From: JADHMP01 sp016779985
GTDB lineage: Bacteria; Bacteroidota; Bacteroidia; Flavobacteriales; Flavobacteriaceae
NCBI GenBank assembly: GCA_016779985.1
Contig: JADHMP010000007.1
Span: forward strand, 34,383-98,382
Length of the DNA: 64,000 bases
Reading direction: 5' to 3'
The translations under genes were made by a program, and so were the position numbers. This document shows, one piece after another, positions 50,284 through 60,425 of this stretch. A model generated the notes under the pieces. That model worked only from the letters and a program-made list of their open reading frames with translations. It made no database searches and was not told where the DNA came from. The first letter of the stretch is position 1, and each line of letters opens with the position of its first letter.

Positions 50284-51279
50284 ATGGTTATGAAAACAAA
50301 TGAAGTTTCTCGGTTAAAAGAGCTTACAAATAGTAGTTCTATTGTGAGGCAAGATCAACTAGAATTGAGTGCTGAAATAAATGCGTTAAAAAAGAAAAAA
50401 AATGCAGTGGTTTTAGCCCATTTTTATCAAGAGCCTCAAATTCAAGAACTGGCAGACTATTTGGGTGATAGTCTATATTTGGCACAACAGGCTGCAAAAG
50501 TAGAAGCAGATATCATTGTTTTTGCTGGAGTCCATTTTATGGCTGAAACAGCCAAAATAATTAATCCTAACAAGAAAGTATTGCTCCCCGATCTTAGGGC
50601 AGGTTGTTCTCTTGCAGATTCTTGTCCTCCAAAAGAGTTTGCCGCTTTTAAGGCAAAACATCCCACGGCGGTTGTAGTTACTTATATTAATTGTTCAGCT
50701 GAAATAAAAGCTATGAGTGACATTGTGTGTACCTCAAGCAATGCCAAAAGAGTTATAGCGTCTATTCCAAAAGATCAGCCCATCCTATTTGCACCAGACA
50801 GAAATTTAGGGCGCTATCTCATAAAAGAAACGGGCAGACCAATGATTTTGTGGGAGGGATCTTGTATAGTCCATGAAGCTTTTTCTTTTGACAAAATTGT
50901 TACTCTTGCTAAGAATAATCCCAAGGCTAAATTTATTGCGCATCCAGAAAGTGAGTCTCCTGTTTTAGATATTGCTCATTTTATTGGCAGTACGTCTGCT
51001 TTGCTTCAATTTGTTCAATCAGATAGTTCAAAAAGTTTTATTGTGGCAACTGAAGCCGGAATTCTGCATGAGATGCAAAAAAAATGTCCCGATAAAATAT
51101 TTATTCCTGCCCCTGTAGAAGACGATACTTGTGCATGCAGTGAGTGCGCCTTCATGAAAATGAATACTTTAGAAAAACTGCATCGGTGTTTGAAAAACGA
51201 ATCTCCCGAAATTATTTTACCTATCTCACTACTAAATAAAGCTAAAAAACCTATTGAACGAATGCTGGCTCTAGGATAA
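50284..51279 (+). CDS. nadA: Quinolinate synthase A
   Basis: 331 residues. Iron-sulfur enzyme that makes quinolinate from iminoaspartate and dihydroxyacetone phosphate. The 4Fe-4S ligands are placed in LRAGCSLADSC, an inner Cys in YINCSAEIKA and the DDTCACSECAFMKMNTLEKL segment. AHFYQEPQIQELADYLGDS starts the protein as usual. nadB starts at the next base after the stop. Substrate supply fits the nadB and nadC neighbours. Confidence 0.95.
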   Translation: MVMKTNEVSRLKELTNSSSIVRQDQLELSAEINALKKKKNAVVLAHFYQEPQIQELADYLGDSLYLAQQAAKVEADIIVFAGVHFMAETAKIINPNKKVLLPDLRAGCSLADSCPPKEFAAFKAKHPTAVVVTYINCSAEIKAMSDIVCTSSNAKRVIASIPKDQPILFAPDRNLGRYLIKETGRPMILWEGSCIVHEAFSFDKIVTLAKNNPKAKFIAHPESESPVLDIAHFIGSTSALLQFVQSDSSKSFIVATEAGILHEMQKKCPDKIFIPAPVEDDTCACSECAFMKMNTLEKLHRCLKNESPEIILPISLLNKAKKPIERMLALG

Positions 51280-52836
51280 ATGGTTGCAGACGTACTTGTT
51301 ATTGGGAGTGGTATTTCAGGGTTAAGTTATGCCATTAAACTAGCATCACGAAACCCCAGTTGTGCTATAGTTTTGATTTCAAAAGATCAATTGAAAGAAG
51401 GTAATACTAGATATGCTCAAGGAGGCATTGCAGTGGTTTCAAACTTTGAAAAGGATTCATTTGAAAAACACGTCAAAGACACCTTAATTGCTGGAGATGA
51501 ACTATGTAATGAAGAAGTAGTCCAATTTGCAGTTAAAGAAGGATATGACCGATTAGAAGAACTCATCGCATGGGGAACTCAGTTTGATACTAAAGCCAAT
51601 GTACTTCATTTGGCAAAAGAAGGAGGCCATTCCGAAAAGCGAATTGTGCATTACAAAGATAAGACTGGCTCTCAAATTCAAGAGGCCTTAATCAGAAAAG
51701 TGAAGGCTTTTAAAAACATCAAATTATTTGAAAATCATGTCTTAGTTGATCTCATTACTGATCATCACACAAAAACAAATCATCACAGGTGTTATGGAGC
51801 TTATGTAATTTCTAAAACACAACAAGAAATAATTAAAATTAGCGCCAAAGTAACTGTTCTATCTACCGGAGGTGCGGGGAGTTTATATGCCCACACTACC
51901 AATCCTGAAGGGGCTACAGGAGATGGATTGGGAGCTGCTTATCGTGCTAAAGTATTTATGGAAGCCCTACCCTATGTTCAATTTCACCCTACCGCACTAT
52001 TGCCTAAAATAGACGGAAACACTTTTTTAATAACGGAGGCAGTTAGAGGGGCTGGTGGACAATTAGTGAATGAAAATAATGATCGTTTTATGCCCCGCTA
52101 TGACCAAAGGGCCGAACTGGCACCTAGAGATATTGTTGCTCGGGCTATTCAACTCGAAATTCAACAATCCCAAAGCAATCATATTTTTTTAGATTGCAGT
52201 TCCATTTCAGAAGCAAAATGGTTAGAACGATTTCCCAACATTTATAAAACATGTAAAAAAATCGGTATACAGCTTCCAAAAGATCCTATCCCTATTGTAC
52301 CAGCGGCTCATTACTTTTGCGGGGGCATTAAGGTAGATTCGAATAGTGAATCGCAACTAAATGGTCTTTTTGCTGTAGGTGAATGTAGTGCCACAGGGCT
52401 TCATGGAGCAAATCGATTGGCTTCAAATTCTCTTTTAGAATCGGTCGTTTTTTCTCATAGAGCAGCACTAGCTACTGAGGAAACCTTAAAAGGTGCATTA
52501 CCACAAGATAATTTTTATAAAAACTTGCCAGATTGGAAAGGTGAAAAAGATATTAGTACCAATAAAATAAAGGCCATTGCTCTCTTACGCAATCGATTAA
52601 AGCAAACAATGACTGATAATGTAGGTATTTTTAAAACTAAAAAAGGGCTTAAAAAGGCTGACATTCTTTTAGAGGAAATTTATAATGAAATGCAACTAAT
52701 CTATCATGAAAATAAATTGACTCCTGAACTGAGTGAACTCAGAAATATGGTAAGTGTTTCGCATCTATTGATAAAGCAATCTCTTCAAATAAAAGAAAAT
52801 AGGGGTGTATTTTATAATCTAGACAATGAAAACTGA
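51280..52836 (+). CDS. nadB: L-aspartate oxidase
   Basis: 518 residues. FAD-dependent enzyme that oxidises L-aspartate to iminoaspartate. The dinucleotide motif VIGSGISGLSYAIKLA is at 6-21, with TRYAQGGIAVV, VLSTGGAGSLYAHTTNP, a His-Arg active-site region (QFHPTALL, ELAPRDIVARAI) and GLHGANRLASNSLLE near the end. It lies between nadA (adjacent) and nadC (11-base overlap), a complete NAD de novo segment. Confidence 0.95.
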   Translation: MVADVLVIGSGISGLSYAIKLASRNPSCAIVLISKDQLKEGNTRYAQGGIAVVSNFEKDSFEKHVKDTLIAGDELCNEEVVQFAVKEGYDRLEELIAWGTQFDTKANVLHLAKEGGHSEKRIVHYKDKTGSQIQEALIRKVKAFKNIKLFENHVLVDLITDHHTKTNHHRCYGAYVISKTQQEIIKISAKVTVLSTGGAGSLYAHTTNPEGATGDGLGAAYRAKVFMEALPYVQFHPTALLPKIDGNTFLITEAVRGAGGQLVNENNDRFMPRYDQRAELAPRDIVARAIQLEIQQSQSNHIFLDCSSISEAKWLERFPNIYKTCKKIGIQLPKDPIPIVPAAHYFCGGIKVDSNSESQLNGLFAVGECSATGLHGANRLASNSLLESVVFSHRAALATEETLKGALPQDNFYKNLPDWKGEKDISTNKIKAIALLRNRLKQTMTDNVGIFKTKKGLKKADILLEEIYNEMQLIYHENKLTPELSELRNMVSVSHLLIKQSLQIKENRGVFYNLDNEN

Positions 52837-53695
52837 TTTTTTTGAGCAAAATAAAGCCCGCTTATCTCAACTTATTGCCAGTGCTTTGGCTGAAGACATT
52901 GGGTCAGGTGACCATAGTGCCAATGCCTGTTTGCCGGTGAAAGCCCAAAAAAATGCTCAACTTTTTGCTAAACAAAAAGGGATTGTTGCAGGAATTACCT
53001 TAGCAGAAAAAATTTTTAAGCACTATGACCCTACATTACAATTTGAATCCACCCTTGAAGAAGGTGCTGCCGTAGAAAACGGTAGTTTGATTTTTGAAAT
53101 TGCTGGCAATGCTAGATCTATTTTAGCAACCGAACGTTTGGTTTTGAATTGTATGCAGCGAATGAGTGGTGTTGCATACAAAACCAAGCAACTACAACAA
53201 ATGATTGCACATACTCAATGTCAACTTTTAGACACTCGAAAAACAACCCCCAATTTTCGCTTACCTGAAAAATGGGCCGTTCAGATTGGGGGTGGAACCA
53301 ATCATCGAATGGGGCTTTATGATGCCCTAATGATAAAAGATAATCATATAGATTTTTGTGGTTCGCTAAAAAAAGCGTTAGAAAAAACAAAAAGCTATTT
53401 AGAAAAAAAGAAGCTTAGTCTTCCTGTAATAGTTGAGATTCGATCAACTAAAGAATTACAGCAAGCCGCAAAATTTCCTTGGATTAGTCGTCTTCTTTTA
53501 GACAACCACACTCCTACTCAACTGAAGGAAGCCTTATATTTTTTAGATGGGAAATTTACTACAGAAGCTTCAGGAAACATTCAAGCAGATACCATTATTC
53601 AAATGGCTGAAACTGGAGTAGATTATTTATCCCTAGGAGCACTGACTTATAATACTACTATTTTAGACATGAGTTTACAAGCTAAAAACGAATAG
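52826..53695 (+). CDS. nadC: Nicotinate-nucleotide pyrophosphorylase (carboxylating)
   Basis: 289 residues. It converts quinolinate and PRPP to nicotinate mononucleotide. ALAEDIGSGDHSANA, NCMQRMSGVAYKT, the DTRKTTPNFRLPEKWAVQIGGG signature and LMIKDNHI are all in place. The start overlaps nadB by 11 bases, so translation is coupled. Family and order are standard. Confidence 0.95.
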   Translation: MKTDFFEQNKARLSQLIASALAEDIGSGDHSANACLPVKAQKNAQLFAKQKGIVAGITLAEKIFKHYDPTLQFESTLEEGAAVENGSLIFEIAGNARSILATERLVLNCMQRMSGVAYKTKQLQQMIAHTQCQLLDTRKTTPNFRLPEKWAVQIGGGTNHRMGLYDALMIKDNHIDFCGSLKKALEKTKSYLEKKKLSLPVIVEIRSTKELQQAAKFPWISRLLLDNHTPTQLKEALYFLDGKFTTEASGNIQADTIIQMAETGVDYLSLGALTYNTTILDMSLQAKNE

Positions 53696-53745
53696 TAGTG
53701 ATAGAAATGGAACTAAGATGCCACCATTATGTGGGGGTTAATTTC

Positions 53746-53753
53746 TATATTTG
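53746..53753 (+). promoter_or_regulatory. Candidate -7 box for pyrH
   Basis: TATATTTG, an exact match to TAnnTTTG, ending 15 bases before the ATG at 53769. It overlaps the TTG at 53751 that would otherwise extend pyrH, which is another reason to prefer ATG 53769. No TTG -33 element was seen. Pattern evidence only. Confidence 0.45.
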
Positions 53754-53768
53754 TGTGAATTCATTTCA

Positions 53769-54476
53769 ATGAAATACAAACGTATTCTATTAAAACTAAG
53801 CGGAGAAGCACTCATGGCAGAGCAAGCTTATGGTATTGATCCTAAACGCTTAGAGTCTTATGCCAATGAGATTAAAGAAATATTTGATATGGACATTGAA
53901 ATTGCTGTAGTGATTGGTGGAGGTAATATTTTTAGGGGTGTTTCAGGCGCTAGTGAAGGGATGGATCGTGTGCAGGCAGACTATATGGGTATGTTAGCAA
54001 CTGTTATTAATGGTTTGGCGTTACAATCAGCACTTGAAAACATTGGAGTACCCACTCGGTTGCAGACGGCACTAAAAATAGAGGCTATTGCAGAGCCCTA
54101 TATAAAACGAAAAGCGACACGGCATTTAGAAAAAGGGCGCGTGGTCATTTTTGGATCGGGCACAGGAAATCCCTTTTTCACTACAGATTCTGCAGCGGTT
54201 CTTAGGGCCATAGAGATCGATGCAGATGTCATTTTAAAAGGAACACGAGTTGACGGTATTTATACCTCAGATCCTGAAAAGAATAAAGAAGCTATAAAAT
54301 TTGATACGCTCTCATTTGATGAGGTGCTCAAAAAAGGGCTCAAGGTAATGGATACTACTGCTTTTACGCTGAGTCATGAAAACAAGCTACCTATCATCGT
54401 TTTTGATATTAACGTGCCAGGCAACTTATCAGAAATAGTTCAAGGAAAAAATATTGGCACACGAGTAGATCTATAA
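53769..54476 (+). CDS. pyrH: Uridylate kinase
   Basis: 235 residues from ATG 53769 (MKYKRILLKLSGEAL), the standard N-terminus. A longer TTG-start version (53751) adds six unlikely residues. IGGGNIFRG, MGMLATVINGLALQ and VIFGSGTGNPFFTTDSAAVLRA are family motifs. It phosphorylates UMP to UDP and is hexameric. The frr gene follows after 12 bases, the usual pairing. Confidence 0.96.
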   Translation: MKYKRILLKLSGEALMAEQAYGIDPKRLESYANEIKEIFDMDIEIAVVIGGGNIFRGVSGASEGMDRVQADYMGMLATVINGLALQSALENIGVPTRLQTALKIEAIAEPYIKRKATRHLEKGRVVIFGSGTGNPFFTTDSAAVLRAIEIDADVILKGTRVDGIYTSDPEKNKEAIKFDTLSFDEVLKKGLKVMDTTAFTLSHENKLPIIVFDINVPGNLSEIVQGKNIGTRVDL

Positions 54477-54488
54477 ATCAGATAGACA

Positions 54489-55043
54489 ATGGATGAAACC
54501 TTAGATTTTATTGTTGATACTGCTAAAGAAGGAATGCAGCAAGCTATTGATCATTTAGAAAACGAGCTCTTAAATATTAGAGCAGGAAAAGCAAATCCTG
54601 TGATGCTGTCGGGTGTAAAAGTTGATTACTATGGAACACCCACGCCTATCTCACAAGTAGCTAATATAAATACTCCAGATGCAAGAACACTCAGTGTGCA
54701 ACCTTGGGAAAAAGCTTTATTAGCAGCTATTGAAAAAGCTATTTTAGTGGCTAACTTGGGCTTTAATCCTATGAATAATGGAGAAACTATAATTATTAAC
54801 ATTCCACCGCTCACAGAAGAACGCCGCAGAGAGCTAGCCAAATTGGCCAAAAATGAAGCTGAAAATGCGAAAATTAGCATTCGTAATGCTAGAAAAGAAG
54901 CTAACCATGAACTCAAAAATGAAGCCCCCTCTGAAGATGTATTAAACAACTATGAAATAGACGTTCAAACACTAACTGATTCCTACAGTTCAAAAGTGGA
55001 TGAACTTTTTAGTGCTAAAGAAAAAGAAATTTTGACCGTGTGA
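54489..55043 (+). CDS. frr: Ribosome recycling factor
   Basis: 184 residues, the usual length. The N-terminal ENELLNIRAGKANP and the C-terminal PPLTEERRRELAKLAKNEAENAKISIRN match the family. It splits post-termination ribosomes together with EF-G. It lies between pyrH and the RND transporter gene, with 19 bases to the latter. Confidence 0.97.
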   Translation: MDETLDFIVDTAKEGMQQAIDHLENELLNIRAGKANPVMLSGVKVDYYGTPTPISQVANINTPDARTLSVQPWEKALLAAIEKAILVANLGFNPMNNGETIIINIPPLTEERRRELAKLAKNEAENAKISIRNARKEANHELKNEAPSEDVLNNYEIDVQTLTDSYSSKVDELFSAKEKEILTV

Positions 55044-55062
55044 ATCCAAACGGTCTTGGATA

Positions 55063-57435
55063 ATGAAATATAGAAAAAAAAGAGATTTTTGGGGACTTGT
55101 TGCAAGAACCATCCTTAGAAATCGAATCATTATCTTACTCGCAATTGTTGCCACTACCATTTTCTGGGCCTCTGAATGGAAACATATTCAATTTACTTTC
55201 ACAGAAGCTAATCTTCTTCCAGATAATCATCCTGAAAACATACAATATCGAAATTTCACAGAGAAATTTGGGGAAGAAGGAAATAGCCTAGTTTTTGCAA
55301 TTCAAGACTCTACGCTTTTCACTCCTAAAAATGCCATTGCTTGGAAAAATTTTAATCAATTTCTTGAGAAACAAACTGAAATTGACTTTGTGCTTTCAGT
55401 CAACAATATTCTAGAAATTGTTAAAAATGAAAAAGCCAAAAAAATAGATTTTATTCCCCTCCCCGAAGTCACATGGGAAGACTCTATTGCCATTAAAAAA
55501 TTCAAACAAAAACTTTTTCTAGAACTACCTTTCTATAAAGGATTACTCTATGATGAGAGCACTGAAGTGCTTCGCACAATTGCCTTTATGAAACCTGAGA
55601 TTGTCAATACAAAACAACGCAAGGATTTCATTTTTGAGACTCTTATTCCTGCTGTGGAAACCTTTGAAAAAGCAAACAATTTGGATGTTAAAATTTCTGG
55701 TATGCCCTATGTCAGAACCCTAAACGCCCAGAATATAGTAGATGAAATTGGTTTATTTGTTCTTGGGGCTACCCTCCTAACAACTTTTATTTTTTTTCTA
55801 TTCTTTCGATCTTTTCGAGCAACATTTATTTCACTAATAGTTGTAGCCATTGGAGTTATGTGGGCCTTTGGAGTATTGGGTTGGTTGCGCTATGAAATCA
55901 CTGTTTTAACAGCGCTTATTCCACCACTGATTATTGTTATTGGTGTACCCAATTGCATCTTTCTAATTAATAAATATCAGCAAGAAGTAGCCAAACATGG
56001 TAATAAAGCAAAATCTTTACAGCGAGTCATCTCAAAAATTGGCAATGCAACTTTGATGACCAACCTTACAACCGCTTCTGGATTTGCCACTTTTATTTTA
56101 ACTAATAGTAAAATTCTAAAAGAGTTTGGTGTAGTAGCCTCTATTAATATCATTGGTGTGTTTTTATTATCCCTATTCATTATTCCTATTTCGTATAGCT
56201 TTATGGTAAGGCCAAAGAAGAAGCACCTAAAACATCTAAAAAATAAAACGGTAGAAGCCTTTGTGAAATGGATGGAAGGTTGTGTACGCAATAAAAGAAT
56301 AACAGTGTATTTAGTTTCTTTAGTTGGTCTGGTGTTGGGTATAGTGGGTATATATCAAATAAATATTTCTGGTAGTCTCATTGAAGATATGCCAAAAAAT
56401 GCCCCTTTTTTTAAAGACATTCAGTTTTATGATCAAAGTTTTAATGGGATTGTACCCATGGAAATTTGGGTAGATAGCAAACGTAAAAATGGAATTATAA
56501 AACCTGCCACACTAAAACGTATGGATAGATTACAGAATACAATTAGTGAAATTCCCGAGCTGGCTCCTCCTTTGTCTATCGTCAATGCAGTTAAGTTTGT
56601 GAAACAAGCTTACTACAATGGTAATCCCAATTATTATAATCTTCCTACTGCCCAAGAAAACCGATTTATTTTGCCCTACGTAAACAATAACAAAGTAAAA
56701 AATCCTTTATTGGATAGCTATGTCGATAGCACTGGGCAACTGGGTCGAATCACTACATACCTAAAGGATGTGCCAACACAAAAAATGGAGGTCATCCAAA
56801 CAGACTTGTTGGAAGCCATTGAAAAAATATTCCCAAAAGATCGGTATCAAGTAAATATTACTGGCAAAGCAGTTCTCTTTTTAAAAGGAACTAAATACCT
56901 AATTAATAATCTTTTCTTATCACTTTCATTAGCTATTTTACTTATTGCCCTATTTATGGCCTTTTTATTTCGCTCGTTTAAAATGATTGTTATTTCTTTG
57001 ATTCCTAACCTATTACCTCTCATCATTACAGCTGGTGTTATGGGATTTTCTGGAATTCCACTCAAACCCTCAACTATTCTCGTTTTTAGTGTAGCATTTG
57101 GAATATCCGTGGATGACACCATTCACTTTTTAGCTAAATATAGACAAGAATTGATTTCTAATGGATGGAGAATTAGAGCTGCTGTTTTTGCCGCTTTACG
57201 CGAAACTGGAATTAGCATGCTCTATACTTCAATTGTTCTTTTCTTTGGTTTTTCTGTTTTTCTTTCTTCAAATTTTGGAGGGACTAGGGCCCTAGGAGGA
57301 CTGGTTTCAGTAACCCTTCTTATGGCCATGCTCGCTAATTTAATCTTATTGCCCTCTTTACTTATTTCACTTGAAGATGCAGTGAGCAACGAGAAGGTAA
57401 TAAAACCTTCAAAAATAAATATTCTAGATCCATAA
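55063..57435 (+). CDS. RND superfamily (MMPL/SSD-type) transporter
   Basis: 790 residues with 12 predicted transmembrane helices in two halves. A first helix (near 17-35) precedes a large extracytoplasmic domain (about 40-220), then helices 225-385. A second repeat runs from about 415 to 780. RND/MMPL motifs include GVPNCIFLINKYQQEV and FSVAFGISVDDTIHFLAKYR with the Asp pair used in proton coupling. It is probably a proton-driven exporter of lipids or hydrophobic molecules. The substrate cannot be read from the sequence. It starts 19 bases after frr. Confidence 0.88.
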   Translation: MKYRKKRDFWGLVARTILRNRIIILLAIVATTIFWASEWKHIQFTFTEANLLPDNHPENIQYRNFTEKFGEEGNSLVFAIQDSTLFTPKNAIAWKNFNQFLEKQTEIDFVLSVNNILEIVKNEKAKKIDFIPLPEVTWEDSIAIKKFKQKLFLELPFYKGLLYDESTEVLRTIAFMKPEIVNTKQRKDFIFETLIPAVETFEKANNLDVKISGMPYVRTLNAQNIVDEIGLFVLGATLLTTFIFFLFFRSFRATFISLIVVAIGVMWAFGVLGWLRYEITVLTALIPPLIIVIGVPNCIFLINKYQQEVAKHGNKAKSLQRVISKIGNATLMTNLTTASGFATFILTNSKILKEFGVVASINIIGVFLLSLFIIPISYSFMVRPKKKHLKHLKNKTVEAFVKWMEGCVRNKRITVYLVSLVGLVLGIVGIYQINISGSLIEDMPKNAPFFKDIQFYDQSFNGIVPMEIWVDSKRKNGIIKPATLKRMDRLQNTISEIPELAPPLSIVNAVKFVKQAYYNGNPNYYNLPTAQENRFILPYVNNNKVKNPLLDSYVDSTGQLGRITTYLKDVPTQKMEVIQTDLLEAIEKIFPKDRYQVNITGKAVLFLKGTKYLINNLFLSLSLAILLIALFMAFLFRSFKMIVISLIPNLLPLIITAGVMGFSGIPLKPSTILVFSVAFGISVDDTIHFLAKYRQELISNGWRIRAAVFAALRETGISMLYTSIVLFFGFSVFLSSNFGGTRALGGLVSVTLLMAMLANLILLPSLLISLEDAVSNEKVIKPSKINILDP

Positions 57436-57462
57436 GCGTTCCAAGGATTTTACAAATAAAAC

Positions 57463-57470
57463 TATCTTTG
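57463..57470 (+). promoter_or_regulatory. Candidate -7 box for asnS
   Basis: TATCTTTG, an exact match to TAnnTTTG, 17 bases before the ATG at 57488. No clear TTG lies at the usual distance upstream. Pattern evidence only. Confidence 0.45.
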
Positions 57471-57487
57471 TATTCAAATTGGAACAC

Positions 57488-58921
57488 ATGATATACACTA
57501 AAATTAGAGATATTTTTAGTCAAGAACCTAAGGAACAAACACTAAATGTCAGGGGATGGGTGCGTACCTTCAGAGCATCGCGATTTATTGCTCTAAACGA
57601 TGGTTCCACTTTGGTAAATTTGCAATGTGTTGTAGATTTTGAGAATTTAGAGGAAGCCCTTTTAAAAGAAATAAACACTGGTGCTGCACTCGCTCTAAGC
57701 GGAAAATTAGTGCCTAGTCAAGGGGGAGGTCAATCATTAGAATTACTAGTTGAAAAACTGACGCTCTTGGGAAGCTCCAACCCTGAAAAATTCCCTATTC
57801 AACCCAAAAAACATTCTTTTGAATTTTTGAGAGACAAAGCGCATTTGCGTATTCGGACCTCCACTTTTGGAGCTATTATGAGATTGCGATCAGCCCTTGC
57901 ATTTGCAGTTCACGAATATTTTCACAAAAAAGGTTTTCATTATGTACACACACCCATCATAACAGGAAGTGATGCTGAAGGAGCGGGTGAAATGTTTCGT
58001 GTTTCAACACTAGACCCTAAAGAGCCTCCTACCAATTCGGACGGAACAGTTTCATTTAAAGAAGATTTTTTTGGAAAAGAAACTCATTTGACGGTTTCAG
58101 GTCAATTAGAAGCAGAAACGTATGCGTTAGGGTTGGGTGAAGTCTATACATTTGGTCCAACCTTTAGAGCTGAAAATTCAAATACAGCTCGACATGCCTC
58201 AGAATTTTGGATGATTGAGCCTGAAATGGCTTTCTATGATTTGGAGGATAACATGGATTTAGCTCAAGATTTTATTGTTGAAGTATTGCGTCAAGTAAAA
58301 GAACGCTGCATTGATGATCTCACTTTTTTAGAGCAGCGCTACACTCAAGAAGAAAAAACAAAACCGCAAATTGAAAGAAGTGAAATGGGGTTGTTAGAAA
58401 AAATTGAATTTGTTATCAATAATCCCTTTCAGCGAATCACCTACACTGAGGCCATAGACATACTCAGAAATTCAAAACCCAATAAAAAGAAAAAGTTTCA
58501 ATTTCCAATCGATTCATGGGGTGCTGACCTGCAGAGTGAACACGAGCGTTATTTGGTAGAAAAGCATTTCAAATGCCCCGTTATACTATATGATTATCCA
58601 GCAAAAATAAAAGCTTTCTATATGCGCTTGAATGAGGACGAAAAAACAGTTCGCGCGATGGATATTTTATTCCCTGGTATTGGAGAAATTGTGGGAGGAT
58701 CACAAAGAGAAGAACGTTTAGAAATTCTACAAGCTCGCATGAAAGAACTCAACATTGATCAAGAAGAATTGTCGTGGTATCTAGACCTGAGACGGTTTGG
58801 GTCAGTTGTACATAGTGGATTTGGGCTTGGCTTCGAGAGATTGGTCATGTTTCTAACAGGAATGAATAATATTAGAGACGTTATCCCCTACCCAAGAACA
58901 CCCCAAAATGCAAGTTTTTAA
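57488..58921 (+). CDS. asnS: Asparaginyl-tRNA synthetase
   Basis: 477 residues from ATG 57488 (MIYTKIRDIF). A TTG at 57479 would add three residues. OB-fold anticodon-binding domain at the N-terminus (LNVRGWVRTFRAS), then the class II core with FLRDKAHLRIRT, VSGQLEAETYALGLGEVYTFGPTFRAENS and the C-terminal SGFGLGFERLVMFLTGMNNIRDVIPYPRTP. It charges tRNA-Asn. rpoN follows after 50 bases. Confidence 0.96.
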   Translation: MIYTKIRDIFSQEPKEQTLNVRGWVRTFRASRFIALNDGSTLVNLQCVVDFENLEEALLKEINTGAALALSGKLVPSQGGGQSLELLVEKLTLLGSSNPEKFPIQPKKHSFEFLRDKAHLRIRTSTFGAIMRLRSALAFAVHEYFHKKGFHYVHTPIITGSDAEGAGEMFRVSTLDPKEPPTNSDGTVSFKEDFFGKETHLTVSGQLEAETYALGLGEVYTFGPTFRAENSNTARHASEFWMIEPEMAFYDLEDNMDLAQDFIVEVLRQVKERCIDDLTFLEQRYTQEEKTKPQIERSEMGLLEKIEFVINNPFQRITYTEAIDILRNSKPNKKKKFQFPIDSWGADLQSEHERYLVEKHFKCPVILYDYPAKIKAFYMRLNEDEKTVRAMDILFPGIGEIVGGSQREERLEILQARMKELNIDQEELSWYLDLRRFGSVVHSGFGLGFERLVMFLTGMNNIRDVIPYPRTPQNASF

Positions 58922-58971
58922 AATGCTAATTGTATTTACGCTATCTTTACTTCTAAAGACTTGATTTCCAA

Positions 58972-60423
58972 ATGCTCAAACAACAGCTCCAGTTAAAATT
59001 AACTCAAAAACTTTCCCCTCAGCAGATTCAATTGATGAAGCTACTTCAGCTTTCTACGTTGGATTTGGAGCAAAAAGTACAAGCAGAAATAGGAGAAAAC
59101 CCAGCCCTTGAGAGTGGTGTAGAAGAAGATGAAAAGGGGTTTGATTCTAATGATGAATCCGATTTTGACGATACTACTCAAATTGATGGAGGTGATATAG
59201 ATATAGATCAATATTTGAGTGATGATGAAATTCCGTCTTATAGACTTTATGCCAATAACTTCAGTCCCGATGATGATGAAAATATGAAGCCAATTAGCGG
59301 TGGAATCAGTTTTCATCAATTTTTACAACAACAAATAGGAAATCTTATTCTAAACGAAGAAGAAATTGATATCGCAAACTTTTTAGTTGGAAGTATAGAT
59401 GAGAGTGGTTATTTGAGAAGAAGCAATGAAGAGCTCATCGATGATTTGGCTTTTACTCAAAATCTTATGATCTCGGAGGCACAATTGGAAAAAGTGCTCA
59501 GGGCCGTGCAATCACTAGACCCTCCGGGGGTTGGAGCCCGCTCTCTCAATGAATGTTTGTTATTGCAACTAAAAAGAAAGGAGAAAGATCGTCCTGAAAT
59601 TTCTAACGCCATAGCTATTTTAGAAAAAGAATTTTATCATTTTTCTCACAAACACTATTCAAAATTACAAGATCGACTAGCCCTTTCAGAAGAAGAGCTA
59701 AAAAAAGCCATCAAATATATTTCAAAACTAAATCCAAAACCTGGAGGAGCTCTTTCTAATGTAAATCAGAACACACATGTTGTCCCAGATTTTATTTTAA
59801 CCATCGAGGACGGGAAACTTGAAGTTACTTTAAACAGAAGAAATGCACCTGATTTACACATTTCTAATGCCTACAAAGAAATGCTTTCTGGGTACCAAAA
59901 AAGTAAAAATAAAAATAAGTCGCATGAGGAAGCAGTCATGTTTATCAAACAAAAATTAGATGCTGCCAAATGGTTTATTGATGCTATTGAACAACGCAAT
60001 CAAACTTTATTTTTAACAATTACTGCCATTATAGAGTTCCAAAAGGAATATTTTTTGACAGGAGACGAGCAACATCTCAGGCCAATGATTTTGAAAGATA
60101 TTGCTGACAAAGTACAAATGGATATATCTACTATCTCAAGGGTGGCTAATAGTAAATATATCGATACCCCCTTCGGTGTGAAATTACTAAAGACCTTTTT
60201 CTCCGAAGGCTTAAAAAATGAGGAGGGTGAGGATGTTTCAACCATAGAAATTAAAAAGAATCTTAAACTACTCATAGATGAAGAGAACAAGAAAAAACCA
60301 CTAGCTGACCAAGCTTTAGCTGTTCTTCTAAAAGAGAAAGGGTATCTTGTGGCCAGACGAACTGTGGCTAAATATCGAGAGCAAATGGAAATCCCTGTGG
60401 CTCGTTTAAGAAAAGAATTATAA
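58972..60423 (+). CDS. rpoN: RNA polymerase sigma-54 factor
   Basis: 483 residues. Region I is the Gln-rich N-terminus (MLKQQLQLKLTQKLSPQQIQLM), then an acidic linker, the core-binding region, a helix-turn-helix (ADKVQMDISTISRVANSKY) and the RpoN box ARRTVAKYREQ near the end. It directs RNA polymerase to -24/-12 promoters and needs activator ATPases, none of which is in the window. Length and order are standard. It converges on the PorT-like gene with 2 bases between the stops. Confidence 0.95.
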   Translation: MLKQQLQLKLTQKLSPQQIQLMKLLQLSTLDLEQKVQAEIGENPALESGVEEDEKGFDSNDESDFDDTTQIDGGDIDIDQYLSDDEIPSYRLYANNFSPDDDENMKPISGGISFHQFLQQQIGNLILNEEEIDIANFLVGSIDESGYLRRSNEELIDDLAFTQNLMISEAQLEKVLRAVQSLDPPGVGARSLNECLLLQLKRKEKDRPEISNAIAILEKEFYHFSHKHYSKLQDRLALSEEELKKAIKYISKLNPKPGGALSNVNQNTHVVPDFILTIEDGKLEVTLNRRNAPDLHISNAYKEMLSGYQKSKNKNKSHEEAVMFIKQKLDAAKWFIDAIEQRNQTLFLTITAIIEFQKEYFLTGDEQHLRPMILKDIADKVQMDISTISRVANSKYIDTPFGVKLLKTFFSEGLKNEEGEDVSTIEIKKNLKLLIDEENKKKPLADQALAVLLKEKGYLVARRTVAKYREQMEIPVARLRKEL

Positions 60424-60425
60424 GT

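Noticed and set aside
53751..53768. TTG start for pyrH, extending the N-terminus by six residues
   Set aside because: The TTG overlaps a TAnnTTTG box and the family N-terminus (MKYKRILLKLSGEAL) starts at ATG 53769.
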